A DNA stretch of 64,000 nucleotides. Source: JAKVBK01 sp022447275. GTDB lineage: Bacteria > Pseudomonadota > Alphaproteobacteria > Rhodobacterales > Rhodobacteraceae. The position numbers and the translations under genes were made by a program. Position 1 is the first letter of the stretch. Each line of letters opens with the position of its first letter. Location: contig CP138932.1 in the NCBI GenBank assembly GCA_047125605.1, forward strand, positions 3,472,001 to 3,536,000, written 5' to 3'. Shown here piece by piece: positions 34,290 through 42,898 of the stretch. The notes beneath the pieces are model-generated. The model saw nothing but the letters and a program-made list of their open reading frames with translations. It had not been told where the DNA came from and ran no database searches.

Positions 34290-35526
34290 TTAGCCTTTGC
34301 GCGGTGCGCCGCCGCCAAACACGTTTTCGGCGCTGTAGTCGCAAGGCGCTTCCTGCATCTGCAGATGCAAGCCCGCGCCGTCAAAGGGGTGGGCACGGGC
34401 CAGTGCTTCGTCGAACTCGATGCCAAGCCCCGGTGTCTCGGGTGGCAGCAAATATCCCTCATCGAATGCGATCGTGTCTCCGATCAGGGCTTTGTGGAAG
34501 GTTCCTCCCCGCCCGATGGTTTCCACCATCAACAGATTGGGTATGGCCGCGCCAAGCTGCACATTTGCGGCCCATTCCACGGGCCCGGCGTAGAGATGGG
34601 GTGCCACCTGTGCATTATGCGTCTCTGCAAGGGCCGCAATCTTGCGGGCTTCGCCGATGCCACCGACCCGACCCAGGGCGGGTTGCAGGATCTGGGCGGC
34701 GCCCGCCTGCAGCAACGGGGCAAACTCCGCTTTTGTCGTGAGGCGCTCGCCGGTGGCCACGGGCACCGGGCTTGCGGCGGCCACCTGTGCCATTGCGGCG
34801 ATATTGTCGGGCGGGATCGGCTCTTCGAACCATAGGGGCTGGTAGGGCGCAATCGCTTGGGCCAACCGGATGGCCCCTGCCGTGGAAAACTGGCCGTGCG
34901 TGCCAAAGAGCAGGTCGGCCTTGTTTCCCACGGCGTCCCGAATTCGGTCACAAAACGCCACGGACCGCTCGATATCCCGCAGGGCAGGTTGGTGGCCGGG
35001 CCGGATCGTGTAGGGTCCGGCCGGATCAAACTTGACGGCTGTGAAACCCTGTTCGACGCGCTCTGACGCCGCTTCCGCGGCCATTTCCGGGCTGACCCAG
35101 AACGCATCGGCATCCTGCTCTGGTTTTGGGTACAGATAGGTGTAGGCGCGCAGCCGCGGGTTGGTCATGCCGCCAATGAGCCTGTGCACGGGCTGATCGA
35201 GGGCCTGGCCGATGATGTCCCAGCAGGCGATCTCCAGCCCGGAAAACGCCCCCATCACGGTCAGGTCCGGGCGCTGTGTAAACCCGGCGGAATAGGCTCT
35301 TCGGAACATCAACTCGATGTCGAAGGGGGATGTGCCTTCCATGTGGCGGGCAAACACATCTGCAATCACGGCCTGCATTGCCGCGGGCCCGACAGAGGCG
35401 GCCATAGCACTCCCCCCAACCGGTAATGCCACAGGCGGTTGTCACCTTCACGAACAGCCAGTAGCGCCCCCCCCAGCCGGGGGCGGGCGGGGCTGTCACG
35501 ATCACATCACAGGTGGCAAGTTTCAT
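34290..35526 (-). pseudogene. Mandelate racemase/muconate lactonizing enzyme-family gene with a one-base frameshift
   Basis: The N terminus (MKLATCDVIVTAPPAPGWGG, then GITGWGECY) starts at 35526. The rest, from AASVGPAAM onward, is in another frame from about 35403 down to 34290. One extra G after the TAT codon (35401-35404) accounts for the break; removing it would give an enolase-superfamily protein of about 411 residues. The barrel part has the KFDPAGPY strand, an FGTHGQFS block, FEEPIPPDN with metal-binding Glu, TGERL and QPALGRVGGI, like acid-sugar dehydratases or cycloisomerases. It follows the alcohol dehydrogenase by 12 bases. As sequenced the product would be truncated unless translation restarts. 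Confidence 0.82.
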
Positions 35527-35538
35527 GGCCTCCCCCCT

Positions 35539-36618
35539 TCAGAGAAGGATCACGTTGCGCCGCGCGGCGCCGGTGCGGGTATCGGCGATGGCCTCGTTGA
35601 TCTCTTCGAGGGACCAGGTCTGTGAAACCATTTCCTCGACCTTCAGCCGCCCTTGCCCGTGCAGGTCGACCATCCAGGGAATATCCCGCGACAGCACTGT
35701 ATCGCCCATGAGCGAGCCCAACATCTGGTGCCCGGCATAGCCAAAATTCATCGGAGAATACGTGGCTGTTGCATCCTGATGCGGCATTCCGACAACCGCA
35801 ATCCGCCCCCCGACGCCAAGGTATTTGGGCGCCGTATCATAGGCCACTGGCGCCCCCACCGTCACCAAGACGACATCCGCGCCGCGCGGCGCGATCCGGC
35901 GCAGCCGCCGCCACGGGCTTGGGCCAGAGGCAAGGATGCCATCGGTAGCACCGAAGGCCTGCGCATCGTCCAGCTTACTCTCTACCATGTCGACGGCCAC
36001 AATCCGCGCCGCCCCTGCGATATAGGCGCCCTGAATAGCATTCAGCCCTACGCCGCCTGCGCCGATCACGACGACGGTTTCGCCCGGGCGCACCTTCGCA
36101 GTGTTAACCGCAGATCCAACCCCGGTGATCCCGCCACAGGCCATTGTGGCTGCGCCGGCCACTGAAATGCTTTCCGGGATCGGCGCCGTCTGGCTTTCAT
36201 GGACGACAACCGCCTCGGCAAAGGCTGCGCAGTTCATGGCGTGGAAGATCGGCTGGCCCTCCATCGTCTGGATGACGCCATTCATGTGGTCGCGGGGGTC
36301 TTCGCAATGCACGCGATCCCCGCTCGAACACGTGGGGCAAGTCCCGCAAGAGCGGATCAGCGTAACGAGCACGCGCGTGCCGACAGGTGTTTTTGTGCCT
36401 GGTCCTGCGACGGTCACACGGCCCACGGCTTCATGTCCGAACACCGCCGGGAACGGGCAATCCCAGCCCCCATCGATGAAGGTGATATCCGAATGGCAGA
36501 TTGCGACAGCCTCGATCTGGATGCGAAGCTGATTGTCGCCGGGTGGACTGAGTTGGATCTGCTCGATCACAAGGGGTTCGCCAACCCCGTGGCTGACCGC
36601 GGCGCGGATGGTTTCCAT
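35539..36618 (-). CDS. Zinc-dependent alcohol dehydrogenase (class III-like)
   Basis: A 359-residue medium-chain dehydrogenase. Catalytic zinc ligands are Cys 41 and His 62 with Glu 63 (AICHSD and FGHEAVG); the structural zinc Cys are 91, 94, 97 and 105 (CGTCPTCSSGDRVHC). GAGGVGLNAIQGAYIAGA near 190 is the NAD-binding fold. ATG 36618 has a GGGGG ribosome binding site; 36645 is also in frame. It resembles aryl-alcohol and benzyl-alcohol dehydrogenases or NDMA-dependent types more than formaldehyde dehydrogenase. It is 12 bases from the enolase-superfamily gene and 33 from the MFS gene, so all are probably cotranscribed. Confidence 0.88.
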   Translation of the reverse strand: METIRAAVSHGVGEPLVIEQIQLSPPGDNQLRIQIEAVAICHSDITFIDGGWDCPFPAVFGHEAVGRVTVAGPGTKTPVGTRVLVTLIRSCGTCPTCSSGDRVHCEDPRDHMNGVIQTMEGQPIFHAMNCAAFAEAVVVHESQTAPIPESISVAGAATMACGGITGVGSAVNTAKVRPGETVVVIGAGGVGLNAIQGAYIAGAARIVAVDMVESKLDDAQAFGATDGILASGPSPWRRLRRIAPRGADVVLVTVGAPVAYDTAPKYLGVGGRIAVVGMPHQDATATYSPMNFGYAGHQMLGSLMGDTVLSRDIPWMVDLHGQGRLKVEEMVSQTWSLEEINEAIADTRTGAARRNVILL

Positions 36619-36651
36619 GTCTATCCCCCGTTCAATTTCTACCACACTGGC

Positions 36652-37887
36652 CTAGGCAGGGGCTGGTGCGCGCAACCCTGCGACATAGACCAGCCCGCAA
36701 ACGACCATGAGCACCATTGACAGCACGAAGGGCGCTCCGGGCAAAAATACCAAAGCATCGGTTTCCGTGAAGGCGTAGAAGACCGATGTCATGACCATGG
36801 GCGAGAAGATCACCGCCAAGGATTTCACCGAAGACACCACGCCCTGCATCTCCCCTTGCGCGTCGGGCCCGGCCTTTTGCGCGATCATCGATTGCAGCGC
36901 CGGTGTCACAACCGCGCCCAGGGCTGTCAGCGGTGTCAGCACCAGCGCGAGTGTCGGGTTTGCGACGACCGCCAGCAAAAAGAAGGCAAACCCGTTAAAG
37001 ACAAATCCGTAGAGGACGGTCATGCGTTCGCCCAAGAGCTTCAGGATCAGCCGGATCAAACCGCCCTGAACAACCGCCATGGCAATGCCGAAGGAGCCCA
37101 GCGAGACGCCAATCATCACCGGATCCCAGCCAAAGCGCAGGGCCGTGAAATAGGCCCAGATTGCCGGATAGACGTAGAAGGCGAACTCGTAGAGGAAAAA
37201 CAGGATCAAAAGCCGGGCGGTGCCCGGGATCCGGCCCACATGGGCAAATGCGCCAAAGGGGTTCGCACGCCGCCATTTGAAGGGCCGGCGGATGCTGTCT
37301 GTCACGGTTTCGGGCAAGACCAGGTAGCCGAAAATCAGGTTCAAAAGCGCCAGGGTCCCGGCTGCATAGAACGGGGCGCGGGTGCCAAATTCGGACAGCA
37401 GCCCGCCCAATATGGGGCCCAGCACGAAGCCAATGCCGAAGGCGGCGCCCACAAGGCCAAAGCGTGCGGCTTTTTCATGCGGCTCGGAGATGTCAGAGAT
37501 ATAGGCCGTAGCCGTCGACATGGTGGCCGATGTGATGCCGCCCACCACGCGCGCAATCAGCAGCAGCCAGATCGTGCCGGCCAGCGCCATCACGTAATAG
37601 TCCACTGCCAGGATGAACAGGGACACAAGCAGCACTGGGCGGCGGCCAAACCTGTCGGACAGGCTGCCGATGGTGGGGCCAAAGAGAAACTGCATCACCG
37701 CAAACAGGGTGGCCAGAACACCGCCCCACAGGGCCGCCTGGCCCACGGTGCCGCCGTCGATCTCGCGCAGAAGATCGGGCATGACGGGCAGGATCAGCCC
37801 GATGCCCATAGCATCGATTGTCAGGGTAATGACAATGAAGATGAGCGGATTGCGGACGGATTTTCCGCTCAGGGCTGGGTTAGTCAT
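36652..37887 (-). CDS. MFS transporter, TetA/TCR-like
   Basis: A 411-residue twelve-segment major facilitator of the tetracycline-resistance-like (TCR/Tet) branch. IDAMGIGLILPVMPDLLREI near 25, motif A GSLSDRFGRRPVLL near 75 and GPILGGLLSEFG near 145 are the main landmarks. ATG 37887 overlaps the pcaB stop by 8 bases. In this setting an aromatic-acid or catabolite carrier is as likely as a drug exporter. No regulator of the TetR type is adjacent. Confidence 0.87.
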   Translation of the reverse strand: MTNPALSGKSVRNPLIFIVITLTIDAMGIGLILPVMPDLLREIDGGTVGQAALWGGVLATLFAVMQFLFGPTIGSLSDRFGRRPVLLVSLFILAVDYYVMALAGTIWLLLIARVVGGITSATMSTATAYISDISEPHEKAARFGLVGAAFGIGFVLGPILGGLLSEFGTRAPFYAAGTLALLNLIFGYLVLPETVTDSIRRPFKWRRANPFGAFAHVGRIPGTARLLILFFLYEFAFYVYPAIWAYFTALRFGWDPVMIGVSLGSFGIAMAVVQGGLIRLILKLLGERMTVLYGFVFNGFAFFLLAVVANPTLALVLTPLTALGAVVTPALQSMIAQKAGPDAQGEMQGVVSSVKSLAVIFSPMVMTSVFYAFTETDALVFLPGAPFVLSMVLMVVCGLVYVAGLRAPAPA

Positions 37888-39235
37888 GGGCCTTGTCCTG
37901 AGCTTCTTTGGGGGCCTGGGCGCGGGCCGCTGCGGCAAAGGCCAACGCCTCTGCCGGGGCGTCGCCCAACTGCTCGGCGGGGGTGAAGAGCTGTTTGAAA
38001 TCCTGCTCGGGCCACCGGCGTTGCGCCGCTATTTGCAAATTGCCACCTGTGGCGCGCACTTCGAGGCACAACTCCTTGACGGCGGCCTGGGCCTGTGGCC
38101 GCGGAATGTGGCGTGCCATGTGGAACGACAGGGCTTCGGCATAGATCAGGCCTGACCCGTCATCAAGCGCATGGGCCATGGCGTCCGGAACAAGCTCGAG
38201 GCGCTGCACCAGTGTTTGGGTCAGGCTGACCGCGCGGCCGATGCTCTGTACCAGTTGGGGCAGGGTCAGCCATTCTGTCATCCAGGCGGCGCCGTCGCGC
38301 TGATCGGCGTGAACGGGGCTAGCTTGCAGGGCTGCAGCAAGGGCGCCGCTGCTGCGACAGAGCGCCGTTATTGCGGCGGGCAACACCGGGTTTTGTTTCT
38401 GGGGCATGGTCGAAGAGGACCCGCCGCCCGCGAGGCGGGCCTCGCCAGTGCGGACCATGGCGTTCACGTCCTGTGCCAGCTTGGCGCAGAGCGCGCCGAG
38501 GGTGGCCAGCCAGTTCGCGAGGCCCGCGATGCCGTCCCGCGCGCTGTGCCATGTGCCGCCCGGGTCCTTGAGGTTGAGCGACTTTGCCAGCAGGGCGCGC
38601 ACTTCGCTGCCATCTGGGCCCATGGCCGCATTGGTGCCAGCGGCCCCGGACAGCGACACCCAGAGCACATCGTCGCGCACTTGCTCCAGCCGTGCCAGAT
38701 GGCGCAGAAGGGGGGTGCCCCATCCAGCGGCCACGGCGCCAAGGCTGGTCGGCGTTGCGGCAACGCCCCAGGTGCGCGCGGCCATCGGCGTTTCTGCATG
38801 GGTCTGGGCGAGGGTGCCCAGATCGGCAACAAGGCCCGCGCCGCGTGCGGCGATGATCGCCAGGGCGCAGCGCAGCCGCAGCATCAGGGATGTGTCGATG
38901 ATGTCCTGCGTGGTGGCGCCGAAATGCACCCATTGGGCGTGCTCTTCCTGGGCCATGATACGGCGGAACTCGGCCACCATTCCGGGCACCGGGATGCCGT
39001 TGTCGGCCACCCCTTGGGCCAGAAGCGCAGGATCGATGACCACCTCTATGCCGTCGCGGTGGATCGCCTCTGCCGCCTCTTTTGGGATCATGCCGAGCGT
39101 GGCCTGGGCTTTGGCCAGTGCCCCTTCGACCACCAGCATGGCCCGCAGCGCCGCGCTGTCGGTGAACAGCGGGGCGAGATCGCTGTCGCCAAAGAGTTTG
39201 CCGTAGAGGACAGAGTCGAGCGGGGAGGCGGGCAT
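37880..39235 (-). CDS. pcaB: 3-carboxy-cis,cis-muconate cycloisomerase
   Basis: A 451-residue member of the fumarase/argininosuccinase superfamily. VHFGATTQDIIDTS near 103 is motif 1, and GGGSSSTMPQKQNPV near 275 is the signature loop with the catalytic Ser. The C-terminal region matches PcaB. It cycloisomerises 3-carboxy-cis,cis-muconate in the protocatechuate branch of the beta-ketoadipate pathway. pcaD precedes it by 25 bases. pcaG, pcaH and pcaC are absent from the window, so the rest of the pathway must be elsewhere or a different substrate is used. Confidence 0.9.
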   Translation of the reverse strand: MPASPLDSVLYGKLFGDSDLAPLFTDSAALRAMLVVEGALAKAQATLGMIPKEAAEAIHRDGIEVVIDPALLAQGVADNGIPVPGMVAEFRRIMAQEEHAQWVHFGATTQDIIDTSLMLRLRCALAIIAARGAGLVADLGTLAQTHAETPMAARTWGVAATPTSLGAVAAGWGTPLLRHLARLEQVRDDVLWVSLSGAAGTNAAMGPDGSEVRALLAKSLNLKDPGGTWHSARDGIAGLANWLATLGALCAKLAQDVNAMVRTGEARLAGGGSSSTMPQKQNPVLPAAITALCRSSGALAAALQASPVHADQRDGAAWMTEWLTLPQLVQSIGRAVSLTQTLVQRLELVPDAMAHALDDGSGLIYAEALSFHMARHIPRPQAQAAVKELCLEVRATGGNLQIAAQRRWPEQDFKQLFTPAEQLGDAPAEALAFAAAARAQAPKEAQDKAHD

Positions 39236-39260
39236 TGGAAGATCCTCTTACGTGCGGGGC

Positions 39261-40049
39261 CTAGGCATGTCCGGTTTCCGCAAGGAATTCGGACAGCAGG
39301 CGGGCATAGGTTTCAGGCTGCTCCACGCACGGAATGTGGCCTGCACCGCGGATGATTTCGAGCCGCGATCCGGGCACCAGTTCTACGGTTTCGCGCACCA
39401 TGTCTACTGGTGTGGAACCATCTTCGGTGCCGGCGATGCCCAGGACGGGCAGGCGCAGGGCGGCAGTGGTGGAATAGAAATCAGAGCCCGCAATCGCGGC
39501 AGAGCAGCCCGCATATCCGTGATCGGGGGTGCGCACCAGCATGTTGCGCCACAGGTGCAGTTCGGGCGTGGCGCGGAAGGCTTTGGAAAACCAGCGCTCC
39601 ATCACGGCATCGGCGAGGCTTTCTACACCGTCTTTCAGTGTGGCGTCGATGCGCTGTTGCCACAGGGCGCGGGTGCCGATCTTTGCGCCGGTATTGGAAA
39701 GCACCATGGCGCGGATCATGTCGAGCCGCTTGGCCGCCAGACCCTGCCCGATCAGGCCGCCAATGGACAGCCCGACCCAGAGCGCATCGCGCACCTCAAG
39801 CATGTCGAGCAGGCGCTCGGCGTCCCGCACGAGGCTGCCCATTGTATAGGGGGCGGGCGGGCAATCCGAGAGGCCATGGCCGCGTTTGTCAAAGCGGATG
39901 ATCTTCAGCCCTACCGGCAGCAGGGGCAGGATCGCGTCCCAGACCCGCAGATCTGTTCCCAGTGAGTTGCAGAACACGATCGGTGCGCCATCGGGATCCC
40001 CATCGACCCGGTAGTGGAGGGAAACATCGTCAAAGCGCGCGACCTTCAT
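39261..40049 (-). CDS. pcaD: 3-oxoadipate enol-lactonase
   Basis: A 262-residue alpha/beta hydrolase of the PcaD class. NSLGTDLRVWD near 28 is the oxyanion block, FDKRGHGLSD near 53, the nucleophile Ser 95 is in VGLSIGGLIGQGLA, and the late His is in GAGHIPCVEQPE near 240. It hydrolyses 3-oxoadipate enol-lactone to 3-oxoadipate. It is directly upstream of pcaB on the same strand. The next gene upstream is separated by a repeat element. Confidence 0.92.
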   Translation of the reverse strand: MKVARFDDVSLHYRVDGDPDGAPIVFCNSLGTDLRVWDAILPLLPVGLKIIRFDKRGHGLSDCPPAPYTMGSLVRDAERLLDMLEVRDALWVGLSIGGLIGQGLAAKRLDMIRAMVLSNTGAKIGTRALWQQRIDATLKDGVESLADAVMERWFSKAFRATPELHLWRNMLVRTPDHGYAGCSAAIAGSDFYSTTAALRLPVLGIAGTEDGSTPVDMVRETVELVPGSRLEIIRGAGHIPCVEQPETYARLLSEFLAETGHA

Positions 40050-40082
40050 GGCGCTGTCCTTTCATGCGGGTTTGGGGGCGGG

Positions 40083-40137
40083 GGCTTTGCCCCAGGCCCT
40101 GCCGGGCCTCCCCCAGAGTATTTTTACCAAGCTGATG
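40083..40137 (+). repeat. Rhodobacteraceae-type intergenic repeat, copy C
   Basis: GGGCTTTGCCC (40083-40093) and GGCCCTGCCGGGCC hairpins precede CCCCCAGAGTATTTTTACCAAGCTGATG. The far end, from 40124, lies inside the coding region of the dehydratase gene on the other strand and supplies its stop codon. Confidence 0.7.
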
Positions 40138-41131
40138 TGCCATCAGCCGCGTCTGGGATTGGCACATGCTCTAGGATGCGCGCAAACATTTCCGCATCCA
40201 CATTTCCGCCTGTGGCTACGGCGATGACGGCGTCTCCGTTTTGTTCTTTGCCTTTGAACAGGGCAGCAGCCAGAGCCACGGCGCCGCCTGGCTCCAGGAC
40301 GATGCGCAGGTAGGTGAAGGCGAGGGCTGCTGCGCTCAGGGCTTCGGTGTCCGACACGACAAGCCCGGGGCCCGCGTGTTCTTGCAGGATTGGGAATGTC
40401 AGAGTGCCGGGGCTGGGCGTGAGGATCGCGTCGCAGATTGAGCCGGTTGTGGCGGCATTCGTGACCCGGCTGCCTTGGGCGAGGGAGCGGGCGGCATCGT
40501 CAAAGCCTTCGGGCTCAACGGTGCGCACGCGCAGGCCGGTGCCCTGGACTGCGAGCGCGATCCCTGAGGCAAGCCCGCCACCGCCTGTACAGACGAGGAC
40601 ATCGGCCTGCTGAACGCCTTGGGCTGCGGCCTGGGCGATGATCTCGATGCCCGCGGTGCCTTGTCCGGCGATCACATGTGGGTTGTCGAACGGGTGGATC
40701 AGCTGGGCGCCCGACTCTTTCAGGAAGGGCTGAGCGGCCTCTTCTCGGCTGCCGGTGGCCCGATCGTAGGTGGCAACCTGTGCGCCGTAGCCTTTGGTTC
40801 CCTTGATTTTTGAGACTGGTGCATCGGCGGGCATGATGATGGTGGCCGGTAAGCCGTGGCTTTGCGCGGCGAGGGCCACGCCCTGAGCATGGTTGCCAGA
40901 TGAAAAGGCGACCACGTGCGATGTGTCCTTTGGCAGCTGCGCTACAGCGTTGCTGGCCCCGCGAAACTTGAAGCTGCCGGTGCGTTGCAGGCTTTCGGCC
41001 TTCACCAGCAGTTTGCGGCCCGCAATGGCATCAAGGGCAGGGTGTGACAGCAGCGGGGTTTCGCGCACCACCCCTGTCAGACGCGTGGCTGCGTCCGTGA
41101 CTTCGGCTTGCGTGACGGCAAGATCGCTCAT
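40124..41131 (-). CDS. PLP-dependent threonine/serine dehydratase-like enzyme
   Basis: A 335-residue fold-type II PLP enzyme. The PLP lysine is K55 in LQRTGSFKFRGA, SSGNHAQGVALAA near 76 is the substrate loop, and CTGGGGLASG near 180 binds phosphate. It lacks the C-terminal regulatory domain of biosynthetic IlvA, so it is a catabolic-type threonine dehydratase, serine racemase or hydroxyaspartate ammonia-lyase. Its start overlaps the alpha/beta hydrolase stop by 4 bases. The last four residues and the stop (TSAW-stop) fall in an intergenic repeat. Confidence 0.87.
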   Translation of the reverse strand: MSDLAVTQAEVTDAATRLTGVVRETPLLSHPALDAIAGRKLLVKAESLQRTGSFKFRGASNAVAQLPKDTSHVVAFSSGNHAQGVALAAQSHGLPATIIMPADAPVSKIKGTKGYGAQVATYDRATGSREEAAQPFLKESGAQLIHPFDNPHVIAGQGTAGIEIIAQAAAQGVQQADVLVCTGGGGLASGIALAVQGTGLRVRTVEPEGFDDAARSLAQGSRVTNAATTGSICDAILTPSPGTLTFPILQEHAGPGLVVSDTEALSAAALAFTYLRIVLEPGGAVALAAALFKGKEQNGDAVIAVATGGNVDAEMFARILEHVPIPDAADGTSAW

Positions 41132-41955
41132 GGATAAACCTGTCTGAGAAATGTGCGCAGGGCCGAAAGGGCCTGGGGCTCGTCTAGGAAGGGAATGTGG
41201 CCCCGGTCGGGGACTTCGGCGAAGATCATGTCTGGGCGCCGGGTGCGCATCTCTCCGGTTGTTTCCTGTGAGAGCAAATCGGAATTTGCACCCCGGATCA
41301 GGGCCAAAGGTTTGCCAGCGAGGCTGTCAAACAGGGGCCAGAGATCCGGTGCATCGGGCGCGTTATAGGCTGCCATGAAGGCCTCTGCCAGCGCCGGGTC
41401 GTAGTTGATGCGAAGCCCGTTCTCAGTTTCCGTGTAGTGTTTGCGCGCCTCCTCGAGCCAGCGGGAACGGGGCACGCCCGCAAAGCCTGCCATGCGCGTG
41501 GCCATCAGATCGGCCATTTCCTCATGGGTGCGTGCGGGCGGGTTGACCCCGACATAGCCTTTGATTGCGGTCAGGCCGGCGCGCTGGATGTCTGGCCCGA
41601 TGTCATTCAATGCCAGCCCAGAGAGCCTGTCTGGCGCGATTGCGCCCAGCAGCAGACCGATGAGCCCGCCGCGGGATGTGCCCAGGATCGGCAGAGTTTC
41701 GATCTGCAGGTGATCGAGCAACTCGATTGCATCCTGCGCTTCGCGCGGGACGGTATATGTGTCGGCCCCTGACCAGGCCGAGGCGCCGCGCCCGCGGTAA
41801 TCCATGCAGATCATCCGGACCCCATCGAGATGCGGGGCGAGGTAGTCGAAATCCGAGGCGTTGCGCGTCAGCCCGGCGAGGCAGAGCAAGGGCTGGCCTT
41901 CACCGGTGTCGCGATAGGCAATCCGCGTACCGTCTGAGGCGTTGAAATGGATCAT
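41128..41955 (-). CDS. Alpha/beta hydrolase
   Basis: A 275-residue alpha/beta-fold hydrolase. LCLAGLTRNASDF near 24 is the oxyanion block, MDYRGRGASAW near 51, the nucleophile Ser 94 is in LGTSRGGLIG, and the late His is in DRGHIPFLDEPQ near 255. It is related to haloalkane dehalogenase/epoxide hydrolase-like and enol-lactonase proteins. It overlaps the genes on both sides by 4 bases, so it works in a tightly coupled three-gene unit with the dehalogenase-like and dehydratase-like genes. Substrate unknown. Confidence 0.87.
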   Translation of the reverse strand: MIHFNASDGTRIAYRDTGEGQPLLCLAGLTRNASDFDYLAPHLDGVRMICMDYRGRGASAWSGADTYTVPREAQDAIELLDHLQIETLPILGTSRGGLIGLLLGAIAPDRLSGLALNDIGPDIQRAGLTAIKGYVGVNPPARTHEEMADLMATRMAGFAGVPRSRWLEEARKHYTETENGLRINYDPALAEAFMAAYNAPDAPDLWPLFDSLAGKPLALIRGANSDLLSQETTGEMRTRRPDMIFAEVPDRGHIPFLDEPQALSALRTFLRQVYP

Positions 41956-42647
41956 GCTGTGCCTCCGGCGAGATCAGGAATGGTGGTGAGATCGCGCAGG
42001 ATATGCTGGGGCTGGCCGGGCAACCTGTCTATGGGATCGCCAGCGCGATTGACCCAGACGGTGTTGAAGCCGTACTGCGCTGCCCCGGCCACGTCCCAGC
42101 CGTTGGAAGACACGAAGAGCACTTGCTCTGGCCGACACGCAAACCGCGCACCGACCATGTCATAGACCTGTGGCGCAGGCTTGAAGATGCCGACCTCCTC
42201 AACCGAGAGGACGGCGTCAAGCCTGTCATTGATGCCGGCGGACACCACCGCATCCATCAACATCCCCGGCGCGCCGTTGGACAGGATAGCGGTCGCGAAG
42301 CCGGCTGCTTTGAGGCGGGACAGCATTTCGGGCACTTCGCCATAGGCAGATAGTTCACGGTAGAGCTGCAAGAGGCGATCGCGCAGCTCTGCATCGCCCT
42401 GCAGGCCTGTGGCTTCCAGCGCAAAATCGAGCCCGTCACACGTGACGCTCCAGAAATCCTTATGCGCGCCGGTGATGGCGCGCAGCCAGGTGTATTGGAG
42501 CTGCTTGAGGCGCCATGCCTCGGCCAGCTGAGGCCATTTGGCTGCCAGCGCGCCCCGTCCAGGTTCTGCGGCGGCCTCTCGCGCGGCTGCGGCCACATCG
42601 AACAGGGTTCCGTATGCGTCGAAGACACAGGTGGTGATCTTGGTCAT
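41952..42647 (-). CDS. HAD-superfamily hydrolase, haloacid dehalogenase type II
   Basis: A 231-residue HAD hydrolase. The nucleophile is Asp 10 in VFDAYGTLFD, motif II Ser is in ILSNGAPGML near 124, motif III Lys is in FKPAPQVYD near 158, and FVSSNGWDVAGAAQYGF near 177 is the type II motif IV. The AYGTLFDV and SSNGWDV forms fit (S)-2-haloacid dehalogenases, which release halide from 2-haloalkanoates. ATG 42647 was chosen; 42719 is also in frame. It is the first gene of an overlapping trio. Confidence 0.87.
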   Translation of the reverse strand: MTKITTCVFDAYGTLFDVAAAAREAAAEPGRGALAAKWPQLAEAWRLKQLQYTWLRAITGAHKDFWSVTCDGLDFALEATGLQGDAELRDRLLQLYRELSAYGEVPEMLSRLKAAGFATAILSNGAPGMLMDAVVSAGINDRLDAVLSVEEVGIFKPAPQVYDMVGARFACRPEQVLFVSSNGWDVAGAAQYGFNTVWVNRAGDPIDRLPGQPQHILRDLTTIPDLAGGTA

Positions 42648-42856
42648 CTGTCTTTCTCGTTTCTGCCGGGCAGGGTGGCATAGGGCGCCGACGGGCACCA
42701 TGGGGAAAAAGCTGACCATGCGTTAGGCAGGGGGCTGTGTGGTGGGGTGTTATGGGCAGATGCGCTCGGGCAGGTCGACGTGGATCGGGCTTGCGCCTGT
42801 TGGGGGTGGCCCATGCTGCTAAAATAGGCCCCGCGTTGCCTTGGCAGTGGCAGACA

Positions 42857-42878
42857 AGCGGGCGGATGTCCGCCCGCT
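42857..42878 (-). terminator. Hairpin after cydB, probable terminator
   Basis: AGCGGGCGGA/TCCGCCCGCT form ten perfect pairs with a two-base centre, 20 bases beyond the cydB stop. The following minus-strand bases are TTGTCTG, a poor U tract. Confidence 0.55.
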
Positions 42879-42898
42879 CAAGGGGTGTTGGCGCTGCG

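Noticed and set aside
42657..42898. Possible cydX small ORF near cydB
   Set aside because: No short frame with the expected MWYFAW-like start was found, and CioAB-type oxidases often lack it.
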